Positions 17,376 through 26,663 of a stretch of DNA of 64,000 bases are shown here, piece by piece (the first letter of the stretch is position 1; each line of letters begins with the position of its first letter). The notes beneath the pieces were generated by a model. The model saw only the letters and a list, made by a program, of their open reading frames with translations. It was not told where the DNA came from and made no database searches. This stretch comes from Aquimarina atlantica (GTDB lineage Bacteria; Bacteroidota; Bacteroidia; Flavobacteriales; Flavobacteriaceae). The stretch is taken from positions 470,626-534,625 of the forward strand of contig NZ_AQRA01000003.1 in the NCBI RefSeq assembly GCF_000626715.1. Direction: 5' to 3'. The position numbers were made by a program, and so were the translations under genes.

Positions 17376-19004
17376 TTATTCTCCTAAAAATGGATATCTG
17401 TAATCTGCAGGAGAAACAAATGTTTCCTTGATCATACGTGGTGACACCCAACGTAATAAGTTGAGGTATGAACCTGCTTTGTCATTTGTTCCCGAAGCTC
17501 TGGCTCCACCAAAAGGTTGTTGCCCAACAACAGCTCCTGTACATTTATCATTGATATAGAAGTTACCGGCACAGTTTTCTAATGCTTTAGTTGCTTCTGC
17601 AGCCGCATAGCGATCTGTAGAGAAAATTGCTCCTGTTAAAGCATACTCACTGGTTCCGTCAACCAATTTTAGAGTTTCACTCCATTGATTGTCATCGTAT
17701 ACATAAATAGTGATTACAGGTCCAAATAACTCTGTACACATCGTAGTGTATTTAGGATCTTGTGCAACAATTACAGTTGGCTCGATAAAATATCCTTTGG
17801 ATTTATCATAATTACCACCAGCTATAATTTCTACATCAGCATCGGTCTTGGCTTGATCGATATATTTAGCTAGTTTGTCAAATGACCCTTCGTGTATCAC
17901 CGCAGTAATAAAATTACTCATGTCTTCTGGTGATCCCATTTTAAAAGAATTAACATCTTCTATTATGTGTTTCTTTACATCTGGCCATAAACTTTTTGGA
18001 ATATAAGCTCTGGATGCAGCACTACATTTTTGTCCTTGAAACTCAAATGCTCCACGAGAAATACCTGTTGCAACTTGTTTTGCATTTGCACTAGGGTGTG
18101 CCATAATAAAATCCTTACCACCAGTTTCTCCTACAATTCTTGGGTAAGTTTTATAATTATGAATGTTAGTTCCGATTTTTGCCCAAATATCTTTAAATAC
18201 ATGTGTGCTTCCTGTAAAATGTATTCCTGCAAAATCAGGACTAGCTAATACAGTATCTGTAATCATTACAGGATCTCCATATACTACATTAATCACGCCA
18301 TCTGGTACCCCAGCTTCTTTAAATATATCTACAATAACTTTTGCAGAATAGATCTGACTATCACTAGGTTTCCATACTACAGTATTTCCCATTAGTGCAG
18401 CACTGGCAGGAAGATTTCCTGAAATCGCAGTGAAGTTAAAAGGTGTAATTGCATACACAAACCCTTCTAATGGTCGGTACTCTAGTCTATTCCAGGCTGC
18501 AGATGTAGAATCTGGCTGATCTTCGTATATCTGAGTCATATATTCTACGTTAAAACGTAAAAAATCTATAAACTCACATGCGGCATCAATTTCTGCCTGA
18601 AATATATTTTTAGACTGCGCAAGCATAGTAGCTGCATTAATCTTTGCACGGTATGGCCCTGCAATAAGTTCTGCGGCTCTTAAAAATACGGCAGCACGTT
18701 GTTCCCATGCCAAATCAGCCCATTGCTTTCTGGCTTCAAGTGCCGTATCAATTGCTTTTTGCACATGTTGCTTTTCTGCCTTGTGATAAGTCCCCAGATT
18801 ATGCTGATGATCGTGTGGAGGCGACATAGTACCAGTGTCACCTGTTCTTATTTCTTCACCATTAATATATAAAGGTACGTCTACGGTAGTATTATACATT
18901 GCTGAATACGCTGCCAGAACTTCTTCTCTTTCCTGTGTTCCGGGAGCATATGACTTTACAGGTTCGTTTATTGCAGTAGGAACTTGAAAAAAACCTTTTC
19001 CCAT
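17376..19004 (-). CDS. pruA: L-glutamate gamma-semialdehyde dehydrogenase (1-pyrroline-5-carboxylate dehydrogenase)
   Basis: This enzyme oxidises glutamate semialdehyde to glutamate with NAD+, the second step of proline catabolism. It is a stand-alone, 542-residue aldehyde dehydrogenase rather than the PutA fusion. Visible motifs are AITPFNFTAISGNLPA, GIHFTGSTHVFKDIW, ETGGKDFIMAH and FEFQGQKCSAASRAYIP with the catalytic cysteine. The MGKGFFQVP start is the usual one in flavobacteria. A TATCTTTG box lies about 65 bases upstream. No putA-type proline dehydrogenase is nearby. Confidence 0.95.
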   Translation of the reverse strand: MGKGFFQVPTAINEPVKSYAPGTQEREEVLAAYSAMYNTTVDVPLYINGEEIRTGDTGTMSPPHDHQHNLGTYHKAEKQHVQKAIDTALEARKQWADLAWEQRAAVFLRAAELIAGPYRAKINAATMLAQSKNIFQAEIDAACEFIDFLRFNVEYMTQIYEDQPDSTSAAWNRLEYRPLEGFVYAITPFNFTAISGNLPASAALMGNTVVWKPSDSQIYSAKVIVDIFKEAGVPDGVINVVYGDPVMITDTVLASPDFAGIHFTGSTHVFKDIWAKIGTNIHNYKTYPRIVGETGGKDFIMAHPSANAKQVATGISRGAFEFQGQKCSAASRAYIPKSLWPDVKKHIIEDVNSFKMGSPEDMSNFITAVIHEGSFDKLAKYIDQAKTDADVEIIAGGNYDKSKGYFIEPTVIVAQDPKYTTMCTELFGPVITIYVYDDNQWSETLKLVDGTSEYALTGAIFSTDRYAAAEATKALENCAGNFYINDKCTGAVVGQQPFGGARASGTNDKAGSYLNLLRWVSPRMIKETFVSPADYRYPFLGE

Positions 19005-19311
19005 GATGTAATGTGTTAATTTAAATTAGTAAGATATATTTATCTAATGAATTCTGTTATTTAAGATAGCAAAGATAGAAAATTATATAGGCTAAAATCT
19101 ATTTTAACCTTTTATACCATAAAAATCTGTAAAATACTAGAATTCATGTTTTCTTCTTCATGTTTTCGGGGATGTATTCATCTTTTGTTTTGCGGATTAT
19201 TTTAGAATAATCATAGGGTGATACAAAGAGTTACTTCTTCATTTAACATCTAAAGATATAGAGTATATATTTTTTTTGTAAGTTGTGAGATATTTAGCCG
19301 ACCCAAAATTT
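19005..19311. other. Divergent intergenic region between pruA and the NRDE gene
   Basis: About 300 AT-rich bases. A minus-strand TATCTTTG box at 19070-19077 probably drives pruA. No RNA gene, repeat or clear terminator was recognised. Confidence 0.4.
19070..19077 (-). promoter_or_regulatory. Putative -7 box (TATCTTTG) of pruA
   Basis: It matches TAnnTTTG on the minus strand, 66 bases before the pruA ATG. Confidence 0.4.
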
Positions 19312-20028
19312 ATGTGTACAGTTACTTTAGTCCCAACTCAAGAAAATGATTTTATACTAACCTCTAATCGTGACGAGGCAGTAAATCGAAAAACACTATT
19401 TCCTGAATTTTATCAGGTAAATAAAACCAGGATGCTGTTTCCTAAAGACGCCGTGGCTGGAGGCACCTGGATTGGTATTAGTGATAAAAATACTATGATT
19501 TGCTTGCTTAATGGTGGATTCGAAATTCATGAAAGATCAGCTTCGTATAGACAGAGTAGAGGAGTTGTTGTGAGAGATTTATTAGGAGCAGACGATGTAG
19601 AGAAAGCAATTCATGAATATAATTATAAAGGGATAGAGCCTTTTACGATTGTAGCTGCAAATTGGCAATCTGATCTTTTGCTTTTTGAACTGGTATGGGA
19701 TGGGCAACAAAAACATCTTAAGAGATTAGAAAAGAAAACTCATATATGGTCGTCTTCTACGCTGTATACCAAAGATATGAAAGCGACACGTAAAAAATGG
19801 TTTGCGACTCATGAAAACCAGAATGTACTAACTCCGACGACACTTTTAGATTTTCATAAAAATGCAGGTGTAGGAGATAAGGATATTGATCTGCAAATAG
19901 ATAGAGGATTCTTGAAAACCAGAAGCATTACTCAAGTTGTAAAAAATGAAGAAGAACTTTCTATGCGATATGAGAATCTACAAAATAAAGAAATGAGCAC
20001 TGTTGTTTTTGAAGCTATAACAGCTTAA
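19312..20028 (+). CDS. NRDE (TANGO2-like) family protein
   Basis: A 238-residue protein of the NRDE/TANGO2 family. It starts MCTVTLVP, with the conserved cysteine right after Met, and carries the name-giving TSNRDEA motif near residue 28. It also has GGTWIGIS and a CLLNGGFE block. The Cys2 and fold resemble N-terminal nucleophile hydrolases, but no enzymatic role is established; eukaryotic TANGO2 has been linked to heme or lipid trafficking. The ATG at 19312 is chosen over an in-frame GTG at 19285, because it places Cys at position 2. The gene is followed 25 bases later by the next one. Confidence 0.85.
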   Translation: MCTVTLVPTQENDFILTSNRDEAVNRKTLFPEFYQVNKTRMLFPKDAVAGGTWIGISDKNTMICLLNGGFEIHERSASYRQSRGVVVRDLLGADDVEKAIHEYNYKGIEPFTIVAANWQSDLLLFELVWDGQQKHLKRLEKKTHIWSSSTLYTKDMKATRKKWFATHENQNVLTPTTLLDFHKNAGVGDKDIDLQIDRGFLKTRSITQVVKNEEELSMRYENLQNKEMSTVVFEAITA

Positions 20029-20053
20029 GAAAACTATCAAAATTTATTCAACA

Positions 20054-21046
20054 TTGAATTATACAGGTAAAATAATTTCACTTGCTTATCCTGATACATT
20101 TGTAAAACACTCAGATGAACCTTCGACCAAAGTACTGTTGGCACTGGGATTAGGAAAGCATAGTTATATTAAAGCCGGGCACGCTGCTTTTGTACTTATT
20201 GAAAATGAAACTGGTCGAGCTGAATATTATGATTTTGGAAGATATATTACTCCGCAAGGCTATGGCAGGGTAAGAAGTGCCGTTACCGATGTAGAATTGG
20301 TTATTCCGTTTAAAGCTATTATTACGCCTGAGAAAAAATTAGGTAATGTAGAGGAATTTTTACTTTGGTTAGAAGCAAATCCTGATAAAACACATGGTGA
20401 TGGTCGATTGGTTGCATCGGTATGTGACTATATTTATTACAAAGAGGCAAGAGATTATGTGTTGTCTGTTCAAGAGAAAGGAAGTATTCCTTATAAAGCC
20501 TTTGGGAAAGAAGGAAGTAATTGTTCTCGAATTGTTACCGATACGATTTTGGCAAGTACAGATTATACTAAAATCAGAAAACCATTATTACGTAATAAAT
20601 TGTTTACACCCAGCCCTCTGGGGAATGTAGAAAAAGCAGCTATTGGTAATCCGATTTATCAAGTAGAGCAAGGGAGGTTGAATGAGTATCCAGGATCTGT
20701 TTTTAAAGAAAATCTCACTAATTATTTTGATAAAAATATACCAGAAACCAAACATAATCATACTGTGAGCCCGAAAGGAATTTTGAAAGATGCTCATTTT
20801 CTTTCTGGGACGGGTAGTAGTGCGTATTTTGTATTAAACAAATCTTTAGAAAAAGATCTATTCGAGATTAGGAGGTATACCGAATGTGGTAAAGAAGATT
20901 TTAAAGGGCTTTTTGCTGTAGTAGAGGGGTGTTTTGATATATTGAAACACTATAACTTTGTGTATGATTCTAATTGTAAGTACTGTCATGTAGAGCAAGA
21001 CGGAAACAAGATCAGGTTCGAATTGGTAAAAAGAATTATTAATTAA
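20054..21046 (+). CDS. Conserved hypothetical protein, probable circularly permuted papain/NlpC fold
   Basis: A 330-residue protein without signal peptide or membrane helices. The frame contains no internal Met, so TTG at 20054 is the only plausible start close to the preceding gene. Residues 41-65 (AGHAAFVLI, then EYYDFGRY) look like a strand pair carrying a catalytic His (His43). Residues 155-166 (SNCSRIVTDTI) look like the nucleophile helix with Cys157. The order His-then-Cys is that of circularly permuted papain-like families. This is inferred from motif layout only, and the family assignment is uncertain. It may be co-transcribed with the NRDE gene. Its end overlaps apaG by 8 bases, tail to tail. 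Confidence 0.7.
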   Translation: MNYTGKIISLAYPDTFVKHSDEPSTKVLLALGLGKHSYIKAGHAAFVLIENETGRAEYYDFGRYITPQGYGRVRSAVTDVELVIPFKAIITPEKKLGNVEEFLLWLEANPDKTHGDGRLVASVCDYIYYKEARDYVLSVQEKGSIPYKAFGKEGSNCSRIVTDTILASTDYTKIRKPLLRNKLFTPSPLGNVEKAAIGNPIYQVEQGRLNEYPGSVFKENLTNYFDKNIPETKHNHTVSPKGILKDAHFLSGTGSSAYFVLNKSLEKDLFEIRRYTECGKEDFKGLFAVVEGCFDILKHYNFVYDSNCKYCHVEQDGNKIRFELVKRIIN

Positions 21047-21425
21047 GTGCAAAAGGTGCGCTTAATTTGAAGCCTGGAATCATGACTTTAAATTTTCTGG
21101 TAGATGTAAAATTAACCATATTGTAATGCCCTTTCATTGCTCCAAAAGGAGAACTTAGTAAACAACCACTATTATATGTATGAGACTCGCCAGGTTTTAA
21201 AACTGGCTTTTTACCAATTACACCTTCACCTTCTACAATTTCAGTATTATTTAAGGCATCTTTGATTTCCCAGAAACGAGAAGTGAGTTGTACAGAGTCT
21301 TTACTTTGATTTTCTATCGTAATTCGATAACCAAAGGCAAAGTGAATCTTATAGTTCTTATAGAACGTACCTTCAAAAGTCGTATCCACCGAAATTTTTA
21401 TTCCTCTGGTAATTTGCTGTACCAT
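21039..21425 (-). CDS. apaG: ApaG-family protein
   Basis: A 128-residue single-domain fibronectin III-like ApaG protein. The signature is FGYRITIENQSKDSVQLTSRFW, then EGEGVIGKKPVLKPGESHTYNSGC and GAMKGHYNMV. ApaG was linked to Co2+/Mg2+ resistance in Salmonella, but its biochemical role is unsettled. It starts one base before the end of the DUF3667 gene, so the two are almost certainly one transcript. Confidence 0.92.
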   Translation of the reverse strand: MVQQITRGIKISVDTTFEGTFYKNYKIHFAFGYRITIENQSKDSVQLTSRFWEIKDALNNTEIVEGEGVIGKKPVLKPGESHTYNSGCLLSSPFGAMKGHYNMVNFTSTRKFKVMIPGFKLSAPFALN

Positions 21426-21426
21426 A

Positions 21427-22581
21427 TCAAAATATAAACACAGATCCTATTATTGTTAATACAGAACCGATTCCTGCTAAGATAAAAAATAATACATTCA
21501 CAAGCATAAATTTAACAATTGTTTTGATTCTTCCTTGGTTATAAAATTTTCTCATAGCTTTATATAGGTAAAATAAGAAAACCAGCATTGCGATTCCAAA
21601 AAGAGCATTAATGTTGGTGATTTTGGCAATCAAAATTGAAAAACCTATGATGATAAAAAACATGGTTTGAGTGTGAAATATGAATACAAGATGCTCCATA
21701 TAGTTAAAAGGCCTTCTTATATATATGAGCCAAATGCTTAACGCAAAAAAGGGAAGAAAGAAGAATATGATGAAAGGCAATTTGTTAAATATAAACTCAA
21801 AGAATTCTTGTCCATAGTTTTCTTCTATCGATTTGGTTTTTAGAACTCTATGGTAGATATATTTGTTAAATTGATTTCTTTCATGTTTTAGTTCTGATAA
21901 AGCTCTATAGGTAGATTTCTCTTCTGTTTTATCATAATAATCTTCATACATCGACCATAGTTTAAAGCCTCTTTTAAAAAAACCAATACTATCAATCTGT
22001 TCTTGAGAATAATAGGTGACTTCTTTTGGTTTGGTTAGGCTGTCATTTAGTAAAGGAAGTCCCTCTATTTTTGAAATTCCTTCACTAATCTCTTTTTTGT
22101 CAGATTCAGAAATACCGTTAGTTGCTAATATTTGATCATTAAGTTTCTGCTTTAATGAATCATCCATTTTGATGCTTTTTTTGATTTCGGTAATAGCATC
22201 TTTTCCAACATTGACTTTGCCTTCAACTTCTGTTCTAAAACCATCAAAATCAATAAATAAACCGTTAATGATAAAAAAGATGATAGAGACACTAAGGTAA
22301 AAACGAAATGGATTTGCGTATTTTACTCTTTTACCTTGGGTATATTCTTTAGAGATTTTTCCAGGCTTAAAAAGTAATGCAATAATAGTATGTCTTAAGC
22401 GAGAATCATAAGAAAAGATACTGGCAAAAAACTCACTAAAAAAATCGTTAAGCGATAACCTTTTACTGGTATTAATTTGTCCACAATTATGGCAATATCG
22501 ATCAATAACATCTAGTGGCACACCACAGTTAAGACATTCGCTACCGCGATACTCTTTTAAGAATCTTCCCGTATCTTTCAT
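21427..22581 (-). CDS. DUF3667 membrane protein with N-terminal zinc ribbon
   Basis: A 384-residue inner-membrane protein of unknown function. Residues 18-36 hold two CxxC pairs (CLNCG and CHNCG), a small zinc ribbon. The DUF3667 core follows (SLNDFFSEFFASIFSYDSRLRHT and FKPGKISKEYTQGKRVKYANPFRFY), then a first helix at about 92-110, a long charged loop of about 150 residues and about four more helices at the C-terminus. The family is widespread in Bacteroidota, but no role is known to me. It sits upstream of apaG in a two-gene unit. Confidence 0.85.
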   Translation of the reverse strand: MKDTGRFLKEYRGSECLNCGVPLDVIDRYCHNCGQINTSKRLSLNDFFSEFFASIFSYDSRLRHTIIALLFKPGKISKEYTQGKRVKYANPFRFYLSVSIIFFIINGLFIDFDGFRTEVEGKVNVGKDAITEIKKSIKMDDSLKQKLNDQILATNGISESDKKEISEGISKIEGLPLLNDSLTKPKEVTYYSQEQIDSIGFFKRGFKLWSMYEDYYDKTEEKSTYRALSELKHERNQFNKYIYHRVLKTKSIEENYGQEFFEFIFNKLPFIIFFFLPFFALSIWLIYIRRPFNYMEHLVFIFHTQTMFFIIIGFSILIAKITNINALFGIAMLVFLFYLYKAMRKFYNQGRIKTIVKFMLVNVLFFILAGIGSVLTIIGSVFIF

Positions 22582-22692
22582 TTTTGGTTGATAGTAGTTT
22601 TCTTACGAGGCTAAAAGTACTGATATTTTATTGTAACATAAAAGTTCTTAGTTTTTATCACCTCTTTATATATGAGACTATATGAAGAAGAT

Positions 22693-22749
22693 GGTTTAAA
22701 AAAATAAATAATCCCTTAAATTTTAAGGGATTATTTATTTTTTTAAACC
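22693..22749. terminator. 57-bp perfect palindrome acting as terminator
   Basis: 28-bp arms match perfectly around a single central base (22721). The core is ATCCCTTAAA and the outer part is A/T-rich, ending GGTTTAAAA on the left. On the minus strand it follows the stop of the 1300-residue cargo gene by 11 bases. Confidence 0.75.
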
Positions 22750-22760
22750 TTTGATTTTTT

Positions 22761-25700
22761 TTATTTTAAAATAAGCTTTTTAGTTATAGTTTTAGTATCT
22801 GATTTAACCGATACAAAGTACATTCCAGATGGTAAATTGTTGAGTTCTATTTCATTTGCAGACATTTTACCGTGTCTTACAGTTTGACCTGCTTTATTAA
22901 CGATTCTGTATGTAGATCCATTAAAATTGTTCATTTTGATGATGATAAAATCTTTTGCAGGAACTGGGTGAATAACAATGTCGGAGCTTTCTAAATCTGT
23001 TTTTACATCTGTATTAAAGTTATGCATTGCAGTACTACCCACACAGAAGTTTTTAGTATCTACAGAAGTAAATGATCCACCAGAAGCCAGTACTGCACCA
23101 GATGCACTATTGGTTAGTTCATAAGAACCGTTACCAACACTGCAGCAAATACCATCACCGTACGAATCTTTAAATACTAAGGTATAACATCCTGCATCCA
23201 GAGTTTTGGTTATATTAAGAGTAGAACCATCAGGTTGAGAAGGATATGTTCCTCCAGAATGTACTACTTGGTTGTTACTATCTTTAATCTCCCAGCTTGT
23301 TTCTTCAGGGTAGTTATCAAACGTAATACGCAGTTTTACATCATACGTAGCAGATGCTCCTGCAGTAGTTACATTAAGCGTATTACTAGCTGCAGATTCG
23401 TTTCCAGCCGCATCTTTAGCTTTTACCGTAAACTGGTATGCTGTATTAGCGGTTAATCCAGTAATATTTCTTGTAGTTGCAGTTACCGATCCAAGATTAG
23501 TAGATCCTTGATATACATCATATCCAGTTACACCAACATTATCGGTAGCAGCATTCCATGACAGGGTAAGGGTTGTTTGTGCCACATTAGAAGCTGCTAA
23601 TCCAGTTGGAGCAGAAGGAGCTTGAGTATCGCCACCAGTTGATCCCCCGATCACTACTGTGTAATCTTCTACTTCACCATAATTAAATGATTCACAAGGA
23701 CCAGGAATAGTATTGTATCTCATAGATACTCTCATTCTTGTACTTCCGTCTTTTGCACTAGAAGGTACAGTAAAGCTACCACTTACTGGTGTTGTTTGTG
23801 AAGCCGCATTAGTCCATACTTGTTCTCCTGTATCGGCAAAATCTCCATCTTGATTATAATCGATCCATACACTATATCCTTCATTGTATTTGGTTCCGGT
23901 CCAAGTAGGAGTAATGGTAATGGTATTGGCATTTCCTTTAGAAAGGTTAGTAGATTCAGCAGTAAAATCGCTGTATCCACCACTTGCTCCTGTTGATGTT
24001 TTATCGATAGTTCCTAATTTCACATTACTGATGTATTCATCGGCTACACTTTGGCCATTAGAATCACAGTAGTTAAGTTGTACATCTGTAGTTGTAAAGT
24101 TTACAGAAGCACTATAATTAGAAGTTGTTCCATCGGCACATTTACTTCTTACCTGTACTTCATAAGTAGTAGATGGGTTTAATCCAGAAATTACTTTAGA
24201 GGTTCCGTTTTCGGCAGAAGTTGTCCAGTTGTTTGTTCCTGTTTGTCTGTAGCGAAGGTCATAGGTTGCACTGGCTATAGCAGTCCATCCTATAGTAGCA
24301 GTGTTTGATCCCACAGCCGAAGAAGATACTCCAGTAGGCACTGTTGCTGTACAAGAAGTATCTGATGAGTTGCTCCATGAGGCAGTGTTTTTGGCATTTA
24401 CGGCTCCTGCTTTAGAAAAATTACCTCCCACAAATATATCTTTTTTATCTGCAGAGAATGCAATGGAGTTTATAGTGATATCTACGCCAACATTAGTATT
24501 TGTTCCCAAAGCTTTCCATCCAGTATTGTCGCTCCATTGTGCAATGTTGTTTACGATCTTGTTGGTGTTCCCCTCTGAGGCTGTAGTAAAAGCCCCGGCA
24601 GCATATAAATGAGTTCCGTCATGAAGTAATGAACGAACATTATTGCTAACTCCATTACCTAGTTTTGACCAGCTTTTGGATGCAATGTTCCATTTGGCAA
24701 TTCTATTTACGGTTGTATTTCCTGCAAGAGCAAAATTCCCACCAATATAGACAGCAGTTGAGGTAGTTGTTATAGCTTCAACAAAACCGCTAGTTCCATC
24801 TCCCAATGTTCCCCAATTAGATCCGTTCCATGTTGCAATTCGTTTGGCTGTATTACCTCCGGCTTCATCAAAATTACCTCCAGCATATAGAGTTCCATCG
24901 CTCCCTATTGCTAAGGATCTAATTTCATTATTAGTTCCTGATTTTTGATTTGTTACATCTTTTAAGGCAGACCATTGACTACCATCCCATTTAGCAATAT
25001 TTCTTACGGTAGTTCCATTAATGGTTTTAAATACCCCACCAACAAAAACATTATTGTTGTTATCTATTTCTATTGCGGCAACTGTCCCGTCAATTCCAGC
25101 ACCTAAAGCTGACCATTGTGACCCATTCCATACTGCAATGTTATTGGCATTAATTCCGCCAATTTCAGTAAAAACTCCACCTGCATAAAGATTTCCGTTT
25201 GGAGCAATTTTTAATGTGTTAATACTACCATTTGCTCCACTACCCAAAGCAGACCAACCAGTATTTTTATTCCATACAGCAATATTATTTGCATTTATGT
25301 TTCCTGCTTTATTAAAATCACCTCCGTGGTATATATTTCCATTAGAATCTGATGTTATTGCTTGCACAACCCCATTAATTCCTTGGTTTAAAGAGGTCCA
25401 AGATCCGATTCCATTTACCGAGGTACCGGGAGGTGAGGTATTTCCATCAACAAGTTTGTATATTTTGGCGTTGTTTCCATAACTACTAAAATATAATTCT
25501 CCTTCTGTATCCCTGCCAAAAGAAGAGATGTATAATCCATTGGTTTTAAATAATAATTCACTAGAAGCATTACCTGTAGAGGGGTTATAATTTAATGCCC
25601 AAACTCTACCACTTACATAATCACCAAAAATATATTTTGAATTGATATCAGGGTTTAGACTAGTAATTTTAGAGCCTCTATAGACATAACCTCCAGTAAT

Positions 25701-26663
25701 TGATACATCTCCTTGGTTTTGACTATAATTGAATACAGGAGATTCTACGGGACCTGAGATGATTACATTGTTATTGGCTACAGAGGTACCTTCAAATCTA
25801 CTCCATCCATAATTTTTACCATTTTTGATAATATTAATTTCTTCAAATGCATTTTGTCCTACATCTGCTCCCCACATTCTTCCTGTAGGTTTATCAAAAG
25901 AAAATTTCCAGGTATTTCTAATCCCATAAGCATAGATTTCATCTAAACCATCGGTTCCTACAAATGGATTGTTGCTTGGAATTTCATAATTACCATTTGG
26001 TAAAATTGGGTTGCTTTCTACAGGATTATTTCCATCAAGATCGACATCAATACGGCAAATACTACCAAATACAGTGTTTTTGTTTTGTGCGTTGAGTTTA
26101 GGATCATTTGCTCCACCACCATCTCCAAAAGAGATGTAGAGATAAGAATCTGGGCCAAACCCTATTTTTCCTCCATTATGGTTGCTGTTGTCTTGATTTT
26201 TGTCAAACTGGAAGAGTACGAGTTCGCTATTAGGGTCTGCAAGATTAGGATTGTCTGCTCTAACTGAAAAACGAGATAGTACCATTCGTGTAGAGATTCC
26301 AGAAACAGGACTGTCTTTAGTATAGTACACATAAAAATAGCCGTTACTATTATAATTAGGGTGAAAAGCAAGGCCTAAAAGCCCTAACTCTTGACCATTA
26401 GAGAATTGAACACGATCTGTAATGTTGAGAAAAGTTTTTACTTGTGAAGAAGTTACATTTTCATTTTTCGGAAATACTTTGATTTGACCCTTTTGCTCTA
26501 CAATAAACATTCGATCTGTTCCACTATTTATACATTGGATTTCTACAGGAAATTCAAAGTCAATGTTTGGAAAAATAGATTTGTAAGTAATTTGTGAATG
26601 AGTATAATCGCAGATAAATAGCAAGATTATAATAAATAGATGAGTTTTGAGTGAAGTTTTCAT
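22761..26663 (-). CDS. Mosaic type IX secretion cargo: GSDH-like dehydrogenase, beta-propeller, FN3, GEVED and type A sorting domain
   Basis: A 1300-residue secreted protein with a signal peptide ending near residue 23. In order it has a glucose/sorbosone dehydrogenase-like propeller (about 30-400; NHNGGKIGFGPDSYLYISFGD, GYVYRGSKI), a second propeller of repeated NNIAVWN...WSALGxG units (about 415-770), FN3 (about 785-865), a GEVED domain (FNYGEVEDYTVVIG near 1000), a second FN3 (about 1012-1095), a module with DSYGDGICC (about 1100-1205) and a type A T9SS C-terminal domain ending SDTKTITKKLILK. The N-terminal module is usually PQQ-dependent and oxidises aldose sugars. Activity here is unproven. 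It is exported across the outer membrane by T9SS and is probably surface-attached. Confidence 0.88.
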   Translation of the reverse strand: MKTSLKTHLFIIILLFICDYTHSQITYKSIFPNIDFEFPVEIQCINSGTDRMFIVEQKGQIKVFPKNENVTSSQVKTFLNITDRVQFSNGQELGLLGLAFHPNYNSNGYFYVYYTKDSPVSGISTRMVLSRFSVRADNPNLADPNSELVLFQFDKNQDNSNHNGGKIGFGPDSYLYISFGDGGGANDPKLNAQNKNTVFGSICRIDVDLDGNNPVESNPILPNGNYEIPSNNPFVGTDGLDEIYAYGIRNTWKFSFDKPTGRMWGADVGQNAFEEINIIKNGKNYGWSRFEGTSVANNNVIISGPVESPVFNYSQNQGDVSITGGYVYRGSKITSLNPDINSKYIFGDYVSGRVWALNYNPSTGNASSELLFKTNGLYISSFGRDTEGELYFSSYGNNAKIYKLVDGNTSPPGTSVNGIGSWTSLNQGINGVVQAITSDSNGNIYHGGDFNKAGNINANNIAVWNKNTGWSALGSGANGSINTLKIAPNGNLYAGGVFTEIGGINANNIAVWNGSQWSALGAGIDGTVAAIEIDNNNNVFVGGVFKTINGTTVRNIAKWDGSQWSALKDVTNQKSGTNNEIRSLAIGSDGTLYAGGNFDEAGGNTAKRIATWNGSNWGTLGDGTSGFVEAITTTSTAVYIGGNFALAGNTTVNRIAKWNIASKSWSKLGNGVSNNVRSLLHDGTHLYAAGAFTTASEGNTNKIVNNIAQWSDNTGWKALGTNTNVGVDITINSIAFSADKKDIFVGGNFSKAGAVNAKNTASWSNSSDTSCTATVPTGVSSSAVGSNTATIGWTAIASATYDLRYRQTGTNNWTTSAENGTSKVISGLNPSTTYEVQVRSKCADGTTSNYSASVNFTTTDVQLNYCDSNGQSVADEYISNVKLGTIDKTSTGASGGYSDFTAESTNLSKGNANTITITPTWTGTKYNEGYSVWIDYNQDGDFADTGEQVWTNAASQTTPVSGSFTVPSSAKDGSTRMRVSMRYNTIPGPCESFNYGEVEDYTVVIGGSTGGDTQAPSAPTGLAASNVAQTTLTLSWNAATDNVGVTGYDVYQGSTNLGSVTATTRNITGLTANTAYQFTVKAKDAAGNESAASNTLNVTTAGASATYDVKLRITFDNYPEETSWEIKDSNNQVVHSGGTYPSQPDGSTLNITKTLDAGCYTLVFKDSYGDGICCSVGNGSYELTNSASGAVLASGGSFTSVDTKNFCVGSTAMHNFNTDVKTDLESSDIVIHPVPAKDFIIIKMNNFNGSTYRIVNKAGQTVRHGKMSANEIELNNLPSGMYFVSVKSDTKTITKKLILK

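Noticed and set aside
24301..24612. 103-codon plus-strand frame inside the mosaic cargo gene
   Set aside because: It is a shadow of the repetitive propeller coding sequence. Similar frames occur at 25216 and 23235.
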